Of a stretch of DNA of 64,000 bases, positions 52,009-60,329 are shown one piece after another. A model generated the notes under the pieces. The model had not been told where the DNA came from, ran no database searches, and saw only the letters and a list, made by a program, of their open reading frames with translations. Both the position numbers and the translations under genes were made by a program. Each line of letters opens with the position of its first letter. Position 1 is the first letter of the stretch. The stretch spans positions 62,001 through 126,000 of the forward strand of contig NZ_FTOC01000004.1 of assembly GCF_900156645.1 (NCBI RefSeq), given 5' to 3'. The stretch comes from Salimicrobium flavidum. GTDB lineage: Bacteria; Bacillota; Bacilli; Bacillales; Halobacillaceae.

Positions 52009-52596
52009 TTACGGGAGGCCCTGATGACCCGGAAGCAGAAAATGCAGGACAAGGTCTGTGAACACATCGGCGATTTGTTCGATCGTGTACTCTCCGTCCC
52101 GGCGGTACCATTTATTGATCCAGTTGACCATACCGAGAATCGCCATACCGGTAACTTCTGCAGGAAGTTCGTGGCGGAATTCTCTTTGTTCCTGCCCCTC
52201 CTTGACAACGGTGAAAATCTTTTCTTTAAACCGATCCCGTTTTCGGTTGATCTCTTCTTCATAGCTGGAATCGACGTAGTTACTTTCCTGATAAAATACT
52301 GTGATGTGGGATTGATACAAATCGAAAACGTGTACGAACGCCTGGATGATCGCCTGTATCTGATCGGTGGGTGAGTGGTGTGTGTTAGTGGCTACCTCGG
52401 CTTCTTTCAGGACATATGTAATAAAGGTGTCATGGATGACGAAAAGAAGCTCGTCTTTCGACTGGAAATAATGATAGAATCCACCTTTACTAGTTCCAGC
52501 CGCTTTTACGATCTGATTGACGCTGACGCGGTGGAAGCCATAGGTATCAAATAATTCGAGAGCTGTCTGAATGATGTCTTCACGCAAATTATGCAT
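52009..52596 (-). CDS. TetR/AcrR family regulator of the acyl-CoA operon
   Basis: A 195-residue regulator with the N-terminal helix-turn-helix IIQTALELFDTYGFHRVSVNQIVKAAGTSKGGFYHYFQSKDELL and a ligand-binding C-terminal domain. It lies directly upstream of, and in the same orientation as, the seven-gene operon. An acyl-CoA is the likely effector by analogy with FadR-type regulators, not shown. Confidence 0.85.
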   Translation of the reverse strand: MHNLREDIIQTALELFDTYGFHRVSVNQIVKAAGTSKGGFYHYFQSKDELLFVIHDTFITYVLKEAEVATNTHHSPTDQIQAIIQAFVHVFDLYQSHITVFYQESNYVDSSYEEEINRKRDRFKEKIFTVVKEGQEQREFRHELPAEVTGMAILGMVNWINKWYRRDGEYTIEQIADVFTDLVLHFLLPGHQGLP

Positions 52597-52833
52597 ACAT
52601 CAGCCCCTTCCTCCTGAATATACGTTCATCATATCATATGTTTGGAATTTTACAAATACTGTTTCCGTTTTCTTTCACTCTCTTATCATCGTTCCGTTTC
52701 TCCGCAATTCTTTTCCATAAGTATCATGTGTTACTTTAATCTTTCGTCACTAATGGAGCCCTGATGAACGATATCAAAATTATAAGGTAATGGATGCATT
52801 TCACTCAACTCGACTAATTCTATAATCCACATA

Positions 52834-53550
52834 CTAGTCTTCCCGGTTTCTGTGAAGAAAATTTTCCAGCATTTCATTATATATCGTATACTGTTGTTCA
52901 TGAATCAAATGTATACCAAAAGGAATAACCCCAACATGCACATTATCATGTAATTGCTGATACTTCGATGCGGTCATCACTTCATTTTTATTACCTTCTC
53001 CTACTATGATAAGAATCGGTGTCTCGATTTCCTTTAAATCAGCAGTATATTCAAATGGATACCAGTTCTCATTTGCACCCATGTGTATAAACTGTCTCCA
53101 GTCCGAGTTATGTAGTTCATCCAGTTCTGCACTCAGTTCCTCGTTATCCAGAAGCTGTCGCTGCATGGCGACATCCGCTTCGTGAAGTTCTTTCCAGTTT
53201 TCCGGTTTATCTGCAGTCACCCCTGATAACGTCAGACTTAAAAGAGAAGCTGAGTATCTTTTTGCATAAATGATAGCTACTATGGCTCCCAATGAACACC
53301 CCACCAAATGAAAGTGATCGATTTCCAAATGATCCATCGTTTCTTTCAAATCTTCTGCTGTATCCACGAAATAATTGCTTAATTCATCACTTTCAGAATT
53401 ACCGTGCCCGCGCAAGTCCGGAGCGATTGTTCTCATGTCCTTGTTCAGCATTTCTTTCTGATGCACGAAGTCCGTTTTTCCTGTCTGTAATCCACTATGG
53501 AGAAAAACAACCGTTTCGCCTTTTCCCTGAATTTCCGCATGCAGAATCAT
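52834..53550 (-). CDS. Alpha/beta-fold hydrolase
   Basis: A 238-residue hydrolase: nucleophile elbow LVGCSLGAIVA (Ser86), oxyanion region VVFLHSGLQTG, DLRGHGNSESDEL, the acid in ILIIVGEGNKNE and the His in IPFGIHLIHEQQ. Substrate unknown; it belongs to the general esterase/lactonase-like group. Monocistronic. Confidence 0.82.
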   Translation of the reverse strand: MILHAEIQGKGETVVFLHSGLQTGKTDFVHQKEMLNKDMRTIAPDLRGHGNSESDELSNYFVDTAEDLKETMDHLEIDHFHLVGCSLGAIVAIIYAKRYSASLLSLTLSGVTADKPENWKELHEADVAMQRQLLDNEELSAELDELHNSDWRQFIHMGANENWYPFEYTADLKEIETPILIIVGEGNKNEVMTASKYQQLHDNVHVGVIPFGIHLIHEQQYTIYNEMLENFLHRNRED

Positions 53551-53614
53551 TACAACTCACCTTCCCTGACATTCACGAATTGGGACAATATAAAAAACTT
53601 TCTTGAATTCCTAT

Positions 53615-53716
53615 TCATTTCTCGTTATTCTCTCCCCATTTGAATCCGGATCTCCCCATATAGTATAGAAATGCTGCTGACGAAAGAACGGACAGCACTG
53701 CGATGGCGAATCCCAT
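53615..53716 (-). CDS. 33-residue single-helix membrane peptide
   Basis: Reads MGFAIAVLSVLSSAAFLYYM then GRSGFKWGENNEK, with AGGAGGAAGAGAA before the ATG. One helix and a hydrophilic tail. Unrecognised small protein. Confidence 0.55.
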   Translation of the reverse strand: MGFAIAVLSVLSSAAFLYYMGRSGFKWGENNEK

Positions 53717-53739
53717 TTCTCTTCCTCCTCTTAGTGCAA

Positions 53740-54165
53740 TTATTTTTCCAAAACCAGATAATCTTTAGCTTTCATGACAGGAATCTCCATTTGGTTTGCA
53801 TACTTTTCTAATTCCCTGTAAGTTTCCTCGGATTCAAAATGAAGAACCCTCCAGTTAATTCCTTTCTTCAATTGGATCACCACCATTTTTCCCATCCACC
53901 CGGTACGTTTGAACTTTATTTTCTTGATATTTTCAGGTGAAACTGTGCTTCGGTAGACCTTCAACTTTCCTATAAACACTACGTAAGATAAGCGGCTACC
54001 TTCAATCTTCAGACGGAAACTTAGCAGTAAGCCAAAAAGTAAAAAGGTGGCGACACAAAGGTAAACGATCATCACATTTATGTAACTGCTACGGATGGCG
54101 CTTAAAACGCTCAACAACAGAAAGAAAACAAGGATGTTTCTTTCCGATTTCGCCGAAAATTCCAT
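53740..54165 (-). CDS. Membrane protein with PH-like domain
   Basis: A 141-residue protein with two helices (about 12-48) and a C-terminal beta-rich region (LKIEGSRLSYVVFIGKLKVYRSTVSPENIKKIKFKR) typical of small YcxB-like/PH-like membrane proteins. AGAGGTGATCCG precedes the ATG. Likely co-transcribed with 53615-53716. Confidence 0.6.
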   Translation of the reverse strand: MEFSAKSERNILVFFLLLSVLSAIRSSYINVMIVYLCVATFLLFGLLLSFRLKIEGSRLSYVVFIGKLKVYRSTVSPENIKKIKFKRTGWMGKMVVIQLKKGINWRVLHFESEETYRELEKYANQMEIPVMKAKDYLVLEK

Positions 54166-54216
54166 CGGATCACCTCTTTCAGGTTTCCTGTATATTTAAT
54201 CAAAAATTATGAAAAC

Positions 54217-54438
54217 TCATACTAGCATGAATCCTAGGGAAAATCCTACGACTCCTCCAATAATTCCAGCTGATATCAACATTTTTCCATGTCTGGCTGA
54301 GTCATAATCTCTGCGCAATACCACACCTATGCAAATCGCGACTGGCCCTAAAAATACCGGAATAACTCCAAGCGCGAATATAGCGGATAACCAACCTATT
54401 GTCAGAAGGATTTTTCTTCCATTTTTTGTTTCTTCCAT
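54217..54438 (-). CDS. Two-helix membrane protein
   Basis: A 73-residue protein with helices at about 8-38 and 52-72, similar in layout to DUF4190-type proteins. TTGAGGGGGTAAACC before the ATG. Function unknown. Confidence 0.6.
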   Translation of the reverse strand: MEETKNGRKILLTIGWLSAIFALGVIPVFLGPVAICIGVVLRRDYDSARHGKMLISAGIIGGVVGFSLGFMLV

Positions 54439-54774
54439 GGTTTACCCCCTCAAATCAAAAACTCACTTTCCTTCCCTTTACGAACACGACCTTTCCTCCG
54501 TTTCACATATTTTTCAAACTCCATTGACCTGTATCTTCTCTGCAGGAAAATGCAGGACAAAACAGTTTTGGCGAATCTGCAATAAGTATAACTTGAGAAA
54601 GTGTTATGTTGTGAGGAATGTATGATTATTCGCTATAAGATTCTTGAATATTTTCGGTTTTCTTCCATTTATTTCGTATAAGGGGTTGAGGTATCTTTCG
54701 GGATTGTATTTCTGATCTCTCTTGCACTTGCAAGGATGAGGTATTTACGGCCAGCCTGATTTCCATATTGTCCC
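54439..54774. other. Intergenic stretch without a recognisable gene
   Basis: AT-rich, with no reading frame preceded by a ribosome site, no strong hairpin and no repeat shared with the rest of the window. Minus-strand fragments of protein-like sequence next to the weak gene at 54775-54936 suggest a decayed gene. Confidence 0.4.
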
Positions 54775-54936
54775 TTACCATTTTTGAGTACTTTTTTCAC
54801 CAGTCGCTAGCAAGTAGTATCTAGAACGAGAAGAAAGATGCGTAAAGTGAACTCTTCCCCTGATTTCAGTACAAAAGTTTCCAAACGAATTTAACCTTAT
54901 GATCAGAAAAACGACGAAAGTTAATAACCCGATCAG
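54775..54936 (-). CDS. Possible small membrane protein with CTG start, perhaps decaying
   Basis: A perfect AGGAGG lies six bases before a CTG that opens a 53-residue frame (MIGLLTFVVFLIIRLNSFGN...) with one helix. CTG starts are rare, so the original start may have mutated. Sequence in another frame beyond the stop also looks protein-like, suggesting a frameshift. Weak call. Confidence 0.25.
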   Translation of the reverse strand: MIGLLTFVVFLIIRLNSFGNFCTEIRGRVHFTHLSSRSRYYLLATGEKSTQKW

Positions 54937-55014
54937 GTAGATCCTCCTTTTCCGTAGAGTTTTTACATATTACAAGAAAAGGAATAATCCATACCCAATA
55001 AACTCTTCACTACC

Positions 55015-55173
55015 TCAGGATTTCCACCTTTTTACTATCGATGCCAGCCATACAAACACAACCACTGCTGCAGCATCCAGCAGGCGAAAATCCTCATAGA
55101 CGAAAAGAGAATAGACGACCGATACGGTGAAGATAGCTGAAAGCACGGCCAGCATATAAAATACCAGCTTCAA
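55015..55173 (-). CDS. 52-residue two-helix membrane protein
   Basis: TTG start at 55173 with GGAGGAGGGATAAGG upstream; reads MKLVFYMLAVLSAIFTVSVV, then a second helix (LLDAAAVVVFVWLASIV) and a basic end. Starts two bases after the stop of the beta-propeller gene, so it is the last gene of the PadR/HAAS operon. Function unknown. Confidence 0.6.
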   Translation of the reverse strand: MKLVFYMLAVLSAIFTVSVVYSLFVYEDFRLLDAAAVVVFVWLASIVKRWKS

Positions 55174-55175
55174 CC

Positions 55176-56207
55176 TTATCCCTCCTCCGTTATATCTATT
55201 TCTATTTTATCTCGGCCATTCCCTTCCAAATCGACCGTCCAGTATTCATATTCTTCCGTTTTCCCTGCGAAGTTCTGATCGACTGTCACAAGCATCCTCT
55301 CTCCGTCTGGAAAATAGACAGGTTCCGTGGTCATTTCATAGAATTCCGTCACCTGTCTCACGTCCGTACCGTCTATGTTCATAGAAAAGATCTCATATTC
55401 GTACGTTCCATCTGTCGTCCGCGTTACGTCCGAGAAGGCAAACCGGTTTCCTTCAGAAGAAATCGCCGGTGCTCCATATGAAGGTCCTTCCATCGCCACT
55501 GATTCATAAGAGGCCTCCGCTGTTATAGTTTCCCTTTCGTTCGTATTTCTATTATAGATCTGGATTCTATCACCTTTTCCATATTCATAATAGGAAAGAA
55601 GCAAGCGCTCTCCTTCAGGAAACACCTCAATAGAAGAAAGAGATGTCAGCTCCATGTCAGTGAGCTTCCTCTTCTCATCTGATGCAAGATCGATTTCGTA
55701 AACATCGTAGTTCTTCGCAAAAAATCCATCACCCTGCGGTTGTTCGTCGTATTCTGCTCCTTCTGTACCATAGAGCGTATCGCCCGATGGTGCGAATACA
55801 GCTTTTGAAATATAAGCATCTGAACTCTGTACGGGATAGTTCTTTTCCCTTTCGAGGTCGTACATCATCAGTTGACTATAGGGGATCCCCTCTCTCCGCC
55901 ACGTTTTTAAATAAGCGATTTTACTTCCATCCGGAGAAAAAACGGGGTCAGTCACTTCCTTTCCCTCTTTTGCCTGGATCAGTTTTTCCGCTTCTCCTCC
56001 TGCTGCCTCCACCGTATATAGTGACGACATTCCTTCATTATAATGAACAAACGCCAGTTGCTTTCCATCTGATGACAGTGCCGGCGCCCTTGCAAGCCCG
56101 TTTTTTCCTTCAGGTCCCTCCGCAAAATAAGCTCCCGCTCCATACAACAGACCGAACAAAACAACAATTCCTGTGAGAAAAAAGATATTTTTCCTTTTCG
56201 TTTTCAT
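55176..56207 (-). CDS. Membrane-anchored TolB-like beta-propeller protein
   Basis: A 343-residue protein with an N-terminal helix (IFFLTGIVVLFGLLYGAGAYF) and PD40/WD40-like repeats (ALSSDGKQLAFVHY, VFSPDGSKIAYLKT, FAPSGDTLYGTEG, YFPDGERMLVTVD), about six blades. Extracytoplasmic location. Such proteins accompany PadR and HAAS-domain proteins in some Bacillus operons; the role is unknown. ATG at 56207 has AAGGATG upstream. Confidence 0.75.
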   Translation of the reverse strand: MKTKRKNIFFLTGIVVLFGLLYGAGAYFAEGPEGKNGLARAPALSSDGKQLAFVHYNEGMSSLYTVEAAGGEAEKLIQAKEGKEVTDPVFSPDGSKIAYLKTWRREGIPYSQLMMYDLEREKNYPVQSSDAYISKAVFAPSGDTLYGTEGAEYDEQPQGDGFFAKNYDVYEIDLASDEKRKLTDMELTSLSSIEVFPEGERLLLSYYEYGKGDRIQIYNRNTNERETITAEASYESVAMEGPSYGAPAISSEGNRFAFSDVTRTTDGTYEYEIFSMNIDGTDVRQVTEFYEMTTEPVYFPDGERMLVTVDQNFAGKTEEYEYWTVDLEGNGRDKIEIDITEEG

Positions 56208-56219
56208 CATCCTTCCCCC

Positions 56220-57077
56220 TTACATTACGTACATGACTAAAAATGGTCCTCCCACGACCGCCAAAAGAAAAACCAGTCCACCGACCATCGCAGAAACAGG
56301 ACTTACCCTGATCCATCTCATCTGCCAGCGGAAAAAGATCAGCCAGGCGACAATCGCTCCTGCCGGTATGAGAAGGATACTGGAGACTCCTCCGAACACC
56401 ATAAAAGCGAAAGAAAAAAACAAAGCGGCACCTGCGATCATCACTCCGAACAGGACGTTTACCGTGTAGCTGACTTTTCTTGCAAAACGCTCGCGTTCAG
56501 AGATATCTGTGACATCGGAGGATAAATAGGAGTTACGCACGATAAAAATGAGTGCAGCAACAATCAGCAGGATACTGAAAATACTGAAGATGACGAAACC
56601 GGTAGTATAAACTACAATCGTTATGTTGAATCCATTCCAGATAGCGGAGACCATTACTATTACATTTAAAAGCCAGTAGCGCCTTCCCATCCATGCGATA
56701 TTAATACCAGCCAAAACAACCGAACTACCTGTGAGGAACTGAATCAATAGCCAGAATAGGTATTCCTCACCACTTGAAAACACCACGAACAAATAAAACA
56801 ATACTCCATAGAGAATCGTTGCTCCGCCTATGGCATAAAGCAGCCGACGTTAAAAGGGATACATACTTTCCTGCATGCCTTTCCCGATCAAGTCCGGGTC
56901 CCCGAAATCAGCCAAAGAATGCCGTTCTGCTTGTTTATCCGAATTCCCCTGGTTTTTATAATAAGTGTAGGACTCCTCAAGATGGGAGAGAAGTTCCTCG
57001 CGAATCTCTCCCCGTTCTTCCTCCGGGCTCTGCATGTGATCAAGAATACGTTCCACATGTTTCTCCAGGTTCTTCAT
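56220..57077 (-). pseudogene. HAAS-domain (permease-prefix) membrane protein with in-frame stop
   Basis: The first part (57077-56853) encodes a HAAS/permease-prefix domain (MKNLEKHVERILDHMQS...EIREELLSHLEESYTYY...ADFGDPDLIGKGMQES). A TAA at 56852-56850 follows MYPF, and the same frame continues without break as RRLLYAIGGATILYGVLFYL into a six-helix membrane protein ending at 56220. There is no ATG, GTG or ribosome site just after the stop. A single AAA-to-TAA change would account for it. Overlaps padR (57074) as ATGA. Likely inactivated, or read through. Confidence 0.7.
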
Positions 57078-57397
57078 GATAAATCCTCCGACGTTTTGAT
57101 GATTAAATCATTGACACTCTTCCAGTCTTCCAGTTTTTTATCTAGCACCTCTTTACCATCAGTCGTAATCCGGTAATACTTCCGGCGACCACTAGCAGTT
57201 TCCGACCAGTAAGAAGAAAGCCACCCTTTCTTCTCCAGACGTTTCAACGCAGGATACAGCGTCCCTTCGCTCATATTGTAGAGTGCTTCACTCTGCTGTT
57301 TCAGATCCTGTACGATTTCATACCCATACCGGTCGCGACGACTGATCAGGTTCAACATCAATATGTCGATACTTCCTTTCATGATTTCCCTGTCCAT
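57074..57397 (-). CDS. PadR-family transcriptional regulator
   Basis: A 107-residue PadR protein: MKGSIDILMLNLISRRDRYGYEIVQDLKQ, SEGTLYPALKRLEKKGWLSSYW and GRRKYYRITTDGKEVL form the winged helix-turn-helix. PadR genes are frequently paired with HAAS-domain membrane proteins as here, and usually autoregulate the operon. Confidence 0.88.
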   Translation of the reverse strand: MDREIMKGSIDILMLNLISRRDRYGYEIVQDLKQQSEALYNMSEGTLYPALKRLEKKGWLSSYWSETASGRRKYYRITTDGKEVLDKKLEDWKSVNDLIIKTSEDLS

Positions 57398-57559
57398 CTG
57401 TGAACTCCTCCTGTTGTTTTAGAATAGAACGCTTTGGATGCCTTCATTCAAATCACTGGTAACTTTTGTTACATTGTATAACGATGCACCTTGTATTACA
57501 AGGGTTGATTCCACATAAAAACTTGTCATCTATTGAGCCGGAACATGACTACCTAATTT

Positions 57560-57917
57560 ATGAAGGAAGTTGAAAACGTTACAGAAGGAGCTGTCAGTAC
57601 AGGCGCTGCCTCTCTTTGTACGATCATTAAAAAGCGCATAGACGCTGAATTGATCCAACCTGTCACCAGTATCGATGGTAGGACGATTTTCTTATTGGAA
57701 TATAAATTAAATAAAGAGGACCAAAACTTTAGAATCCTTGAGATCAACTATCGTAAAGGGCCTGTGGAAGAATACTTTTCTTACATTAGAGATTCTGCTG
57801 AAAAACGTCCCCAGTCAGTCGAATTATATCCACCTATTCATTGTAACTTCAGGAACCAAATCCTTGGACACGGCTATCACCACACAAGTCGACAAAACAA
57901 ACGGTACACCTGGTGAA
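57560..57917 (+). pseudogene. Possible decayed small gene of unknown family
   Basis: A 118-residue frame (MKEVENVTEGAVSTGAASLCTII...) without a ribosome site; near 57830 the protein-like sequence shifts to another frame (FIVTSGTKSLDTAITTQVDKTNGTPGEIK) that ends at 57917. This suggests a frameshifted remnant, perhaps of a secreted protein lacking its N-terminus. Weak. Confidence 0.3.
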
Positions 57918-57920
57918 ATT

Positions 57921-57957
57921 AAAAACCCCCACCGCAGAGGCTTCTCTGCGGTAGGAG
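57921..57957 (-). terminator. Terminator of the 14-residue-repeat gene
   Basis: On the minus strand CTCCTACCGCAGA pairs with TCTGCGGTGGGGG, four-base loop region AGCC, followed by TTTTT. Seven bases after the repeat-protein stop. Confidence 0.85.
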
Positions 57958-57963
57958 TTCAAA

Positions 57964-58863
57964 TCATTCTCTATTTTTATTCTTAAGCATATATACGTCT
58001 TTCTCGACGTCGTTCACTTTTTTCAACACAAAATCGTATTCGTTCAACCGGGTTTCGTTCGTCTGTTCGAACTGCTTCCCTACACCTTCGAGTTTCGCCT
58101 CTACCCCGTCAAATCGCTCATGCATTTCAGATTTCAAAGAGTGATGGCCCTCTTTCAAGGTATCCATGCTGGTTTGTAAAGAGTGATGCCCCTCTTTTAA
58201 GGAACCCATGCCGGTTTGTAAAGAGTTGTGACCCTCCTCCAAGGAACCCATGCTGGTCTGTAAAGAGTTGTGACCCTCTTCCAGGGAACCCATGCTGGTC
58301 TGTAAAGAGTTGTGACCCTCTTCCAAGGAACTCATGCTGGTCTGTAAAGAGTTGTGACCCTCTTCCAAGGAACCCATGCTGGTCTGTAAAGAATGATGAC
58401 CCTCTTTTAAAGAATCCATGCTGGTCTGTAAAGAGTTGTGACCCTCTTCCAAGGAACTCATGCTAGTCTGCAAAGAGTTGTGACCCTCTTCCAAGGAACC
58501 CATGCTAGTCTGCAAAGAGTTGTGACCCTCTTCCAAGGAACCCATGCTAGTCTGCAAAGAATGATGACCCTCTTTCAAGGAACCCATGCTAGTCTGCAAA
58601 GAATGATGACCCTCTTTCAAGGAACCTATGCTAGTCTGCAAAGAACGTGTCCTTTCATTTAAGGAAGCAAATCCTTCATGCAGTGTACGATTGTCCTCTC
58701 GCAGTGATTCGAACCCTTCATGCACCATGCGATTATCTTCTTTCAGTGAAGCGATCTCGTTTCTGAATAATTGATTGTCGTCCTTCAATGAATGAACGTC
58801 TTCTTTCAACTCTTCAAAGTCAGTACTCATTTTCTTTAGATAATTCAAAATCTGTTCTTCCAT
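57964..58863 (-). CDS. Coiled-coil protein with twelve 14-residue repeats
   Basis: A 299-residue cytoplasmic protein. An N-terminal coiled coil (residues 1-79) with 14-residue periodicity (SLKEDNRMVHEGFE, SLREDNRTLHEGFA) leads into twelve near-identical repeats of GSL(K/E)EGH(H/N)SLQTSM (residues 80-247). A different C-terminal coiled coil follows (RFDGVEAKLEGVGKQFE...). The 14-residue unit equals two heptads. Similar proteins in Bacillaceae are annotated only as hypothetical. The DNA repeat is 42 bases and likely varies in number between strains. Confidence 0.75.
   Translation of the reverse strand: MEEQILNYLKKMSTDFEELKEDVHSLKDDNQLFRNEIASLKEDNRMVHEGFESLREDNRTLHEGFASLNERTRSLQTSIGSLKEGHHSLQTSMGSLKEGHHSLQTSMGSLEEGHNSLQTSMGSLEEGHNSLQTSMSSLEEGHNSLQTSMDSLKEGHHSLQTSMGSLEEGHNSLQTSMSSLEEGHNSLQTSMGSLEEGHNSLQTSMGSLEEGHNSLQTGMGSLKEGHHSLQTSMDTLKEGHHSLKSEMHERFDGVEAKLEGVGKQFEQTNETRLNEYDFVLKKVNDVEKDVYMLKNKNRE
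58123..58626 (-). repeat. Tandem array of twelve 42-bp repeats inside the coiled-coil gene
   Basis: Twelve consecutive 42-base units. Two variants alternate: one coding KEGHHS and one coding EEGHNS, in the order K,K,E,E,E,K,E,E,E,E,K,K. The near identity of neighbouring units at DNA level indicates recent duplication by slippage or recombination. Confidence 0.9.
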
Positions 58864-59069
58864 CTTCTTCTCCCCTTTACCTGAAAATCATTCTGCACTA
58901 AAGACATAAACGAATAAAGATCTTCTTCACCTGCCTGACACAGAAACATGTGCCTACGACCTGATGTGCAGAACATGGGGGACAGGTCGAGATTTACATC
59001 ATCATTATACCATATCATTTTTGCTCTGAAAGAAAATAGACACCTGCTGCGGGCGTTTGTTCCCATTGA

Positions 59070-59330
59070 TTACACTTCTTTTATCACTTCCATATATTTC
59101 GTGAAATATGCGCCTGCTACAAGGAGACTCATCATAACTAACCACATCCAGAGCCCCTTCGCGTCCAACCAGATAGCAATCAATTGTACCACAGCGACTG
59201 AGTAAAAACAGATAGGCGTCAGAAGCGTTTTGAAACCAGTGATGCCATGTCTTTTTCTTCTATGTATCAGAAATGGAACAGAAACAAGCAACAGGATGAG
59301 CGTAAGTACAGAAATGAAAAGTTCGGACAT
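59070..59330 (-). CDS. Three-helix membrane protein
   Basis: An 86-residue protein (MSELFISVLTLILLLVSVPF...) with three helices and a basic loop (HRRKRHG). AGAGAGGGAGAGAAA precedes the ATG at 59330. Downstream of, and probably co-transcribed with, the GNAT gene 59353-59853. Unknown function. Confidence 0.6.
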   Translation of the reverse strand: MSELFISVLTLILLLVSVPFLIHRRKRHGITGFKTLLTPICFYSVAVVQLIAIWLDAKGLWMWLVMMSLLVAGAYFTKYMEVIKEV

Positions 59331-59352
59331 TTTCTCTCCCTCTCTCCTATAT

Positions 59353-59853
59353 TTAAAGTCTTCGTTTATATCGGAGCGACACATAGCCCTCTCCGCCTTC
59401 GTTCGAATAAGTTGGCCGCTCTTCCACATATTCAAATCCGCGTGCTTCATAGAAAGGAATACCTTTATAATTCCCTTTCTGGACAGACACCCATTGTTCT
59501 GAAGCTCCCTTCCTTTGTTGCACGGACGTCAGTTCCTCCAGTAACTTCGATCCTATCCCTTCCCCGCGTCTTGAGGGATCAAGATAAAGGACATACACTT
59601 CACTGCTCGTCTTTCCTGTCATGCCGCCTCCGATAGCTCCGACAACTTCATCATTTTCGACAGCTACGTAATAACCGTCCCACCCTTGCTGTTCGAATAA
59701 TTCCTGCCGTATCCGTTCGTAATTATAAAAAGTCCGGTTGTTCCGTTCGATATTTTCCTGACTACGAAGATTTTTATATGTATCCAAACAACCTTCCCGG
59801 CAAACTTTCGAAATACCTTCGACATGCTTATCTTCCGCTCTTTTCACAAACAT
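59353..59853 (-). CDS. GNAT-family N-acetyltransferase
   Basis: A 166-residue acetyltransferase. The acetyl-CoA loop is LYLDPSRRGEGIGSKLLEEL, with VVGAIGGGM before it and GNYKGIPFYEARGFEYVEERP after it. ATG at 59853 has AAAGGAGAAG six bases upstream. Substrate unknown. Confidence 0.85.
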   Translation of the reverse strand: MFVKRAEDKHVEGISKVCREGCLDTYKNLRSQENIERNNRTFYNYERIRQELFEQQGWDGYYVAVENDEVVGAIGGGMTGKTSSEVYVLYLDPSRRGEGIGSKLLEELTSVQQRKGASEQWVSVQKGNYKGIPFYEARGFEYVEERPTYSNEGGEGYVSLRYKRRL

Positions 59854-59972
59854 TACCGCTTCTCCTTTCATATCATCATTTCCTCTAGAGTAGTATCAAT
59901 CAACAAAACCCGTATATCACCGACTTCGGTCTCACCTCAGCAAACTTTAAATCCCCCATTCTCTTTCGAAAA

Positions 59973-60145
59973 CACTCTGTTAAAGCCGGTTGTTGATGTT
60001 AGAAGGAAGGGTGGAGATGCCTGCGGGAGAACATAGACGGAAAATTACCGGAATCGAATGAAGGGAAATTCCGGTAGCCCACGTCATGCCCGCAGCAAGC
60101 TTCCATCCGTAGGGATGAAAATCAACAATAAACCATAACAGACCC
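59973..60145. mobile_element. 173-bp MITE-like element (copy M4)
   Basis: Same module B and orientation as 42668-42841. Ends CACTCTGTTA and, inverted, GGGTCTGTTA, slightly degraded from GGCTCTGTTA. Flanked by TTCGAAAA (59965-59972) and TTCGATAA (60146-60153), an 8-base duplication with one mismatch. Central hairpin CCGGAATC/AATTCCGG retained. Lies between two divergent genes. Confidence 0.75.
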
Positions 60146-60329
60146 TTCGATAAAAACATTCCGACCTCCATCAAGGTTTATCTTGTGTCTTTTTGTAACA
60201 AAGAACCCCTTCTTTTTTCCTAATAGTTTCTATGATATCATCACTTTAACCACAGGTGGAAATATCAACTGTCTATAACGTCAGCTGAATGAAATTACAG
60301 TTGCACAGTAGCGGAAGGAGAATAGGGAT

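Noticed and set aside
57738-57986. Second plus-strand frame overlapping 57560-57916 and running into the terminator
   Set aside because: Its last codons lie in the terminator hairpin of the opposite gene; only part of it looks protein-like and this is noted with the pseudogene.
58438-58662. Plus-strand frame with repeated peptide (TLFQGTHASLQR-like) opposite the 14-residue repeat gene
   Set aside because: A mirror of the 42-bp DNA repeat; the minus-strand gene has a start, flanking non-repeat coiled coils and a terminator.
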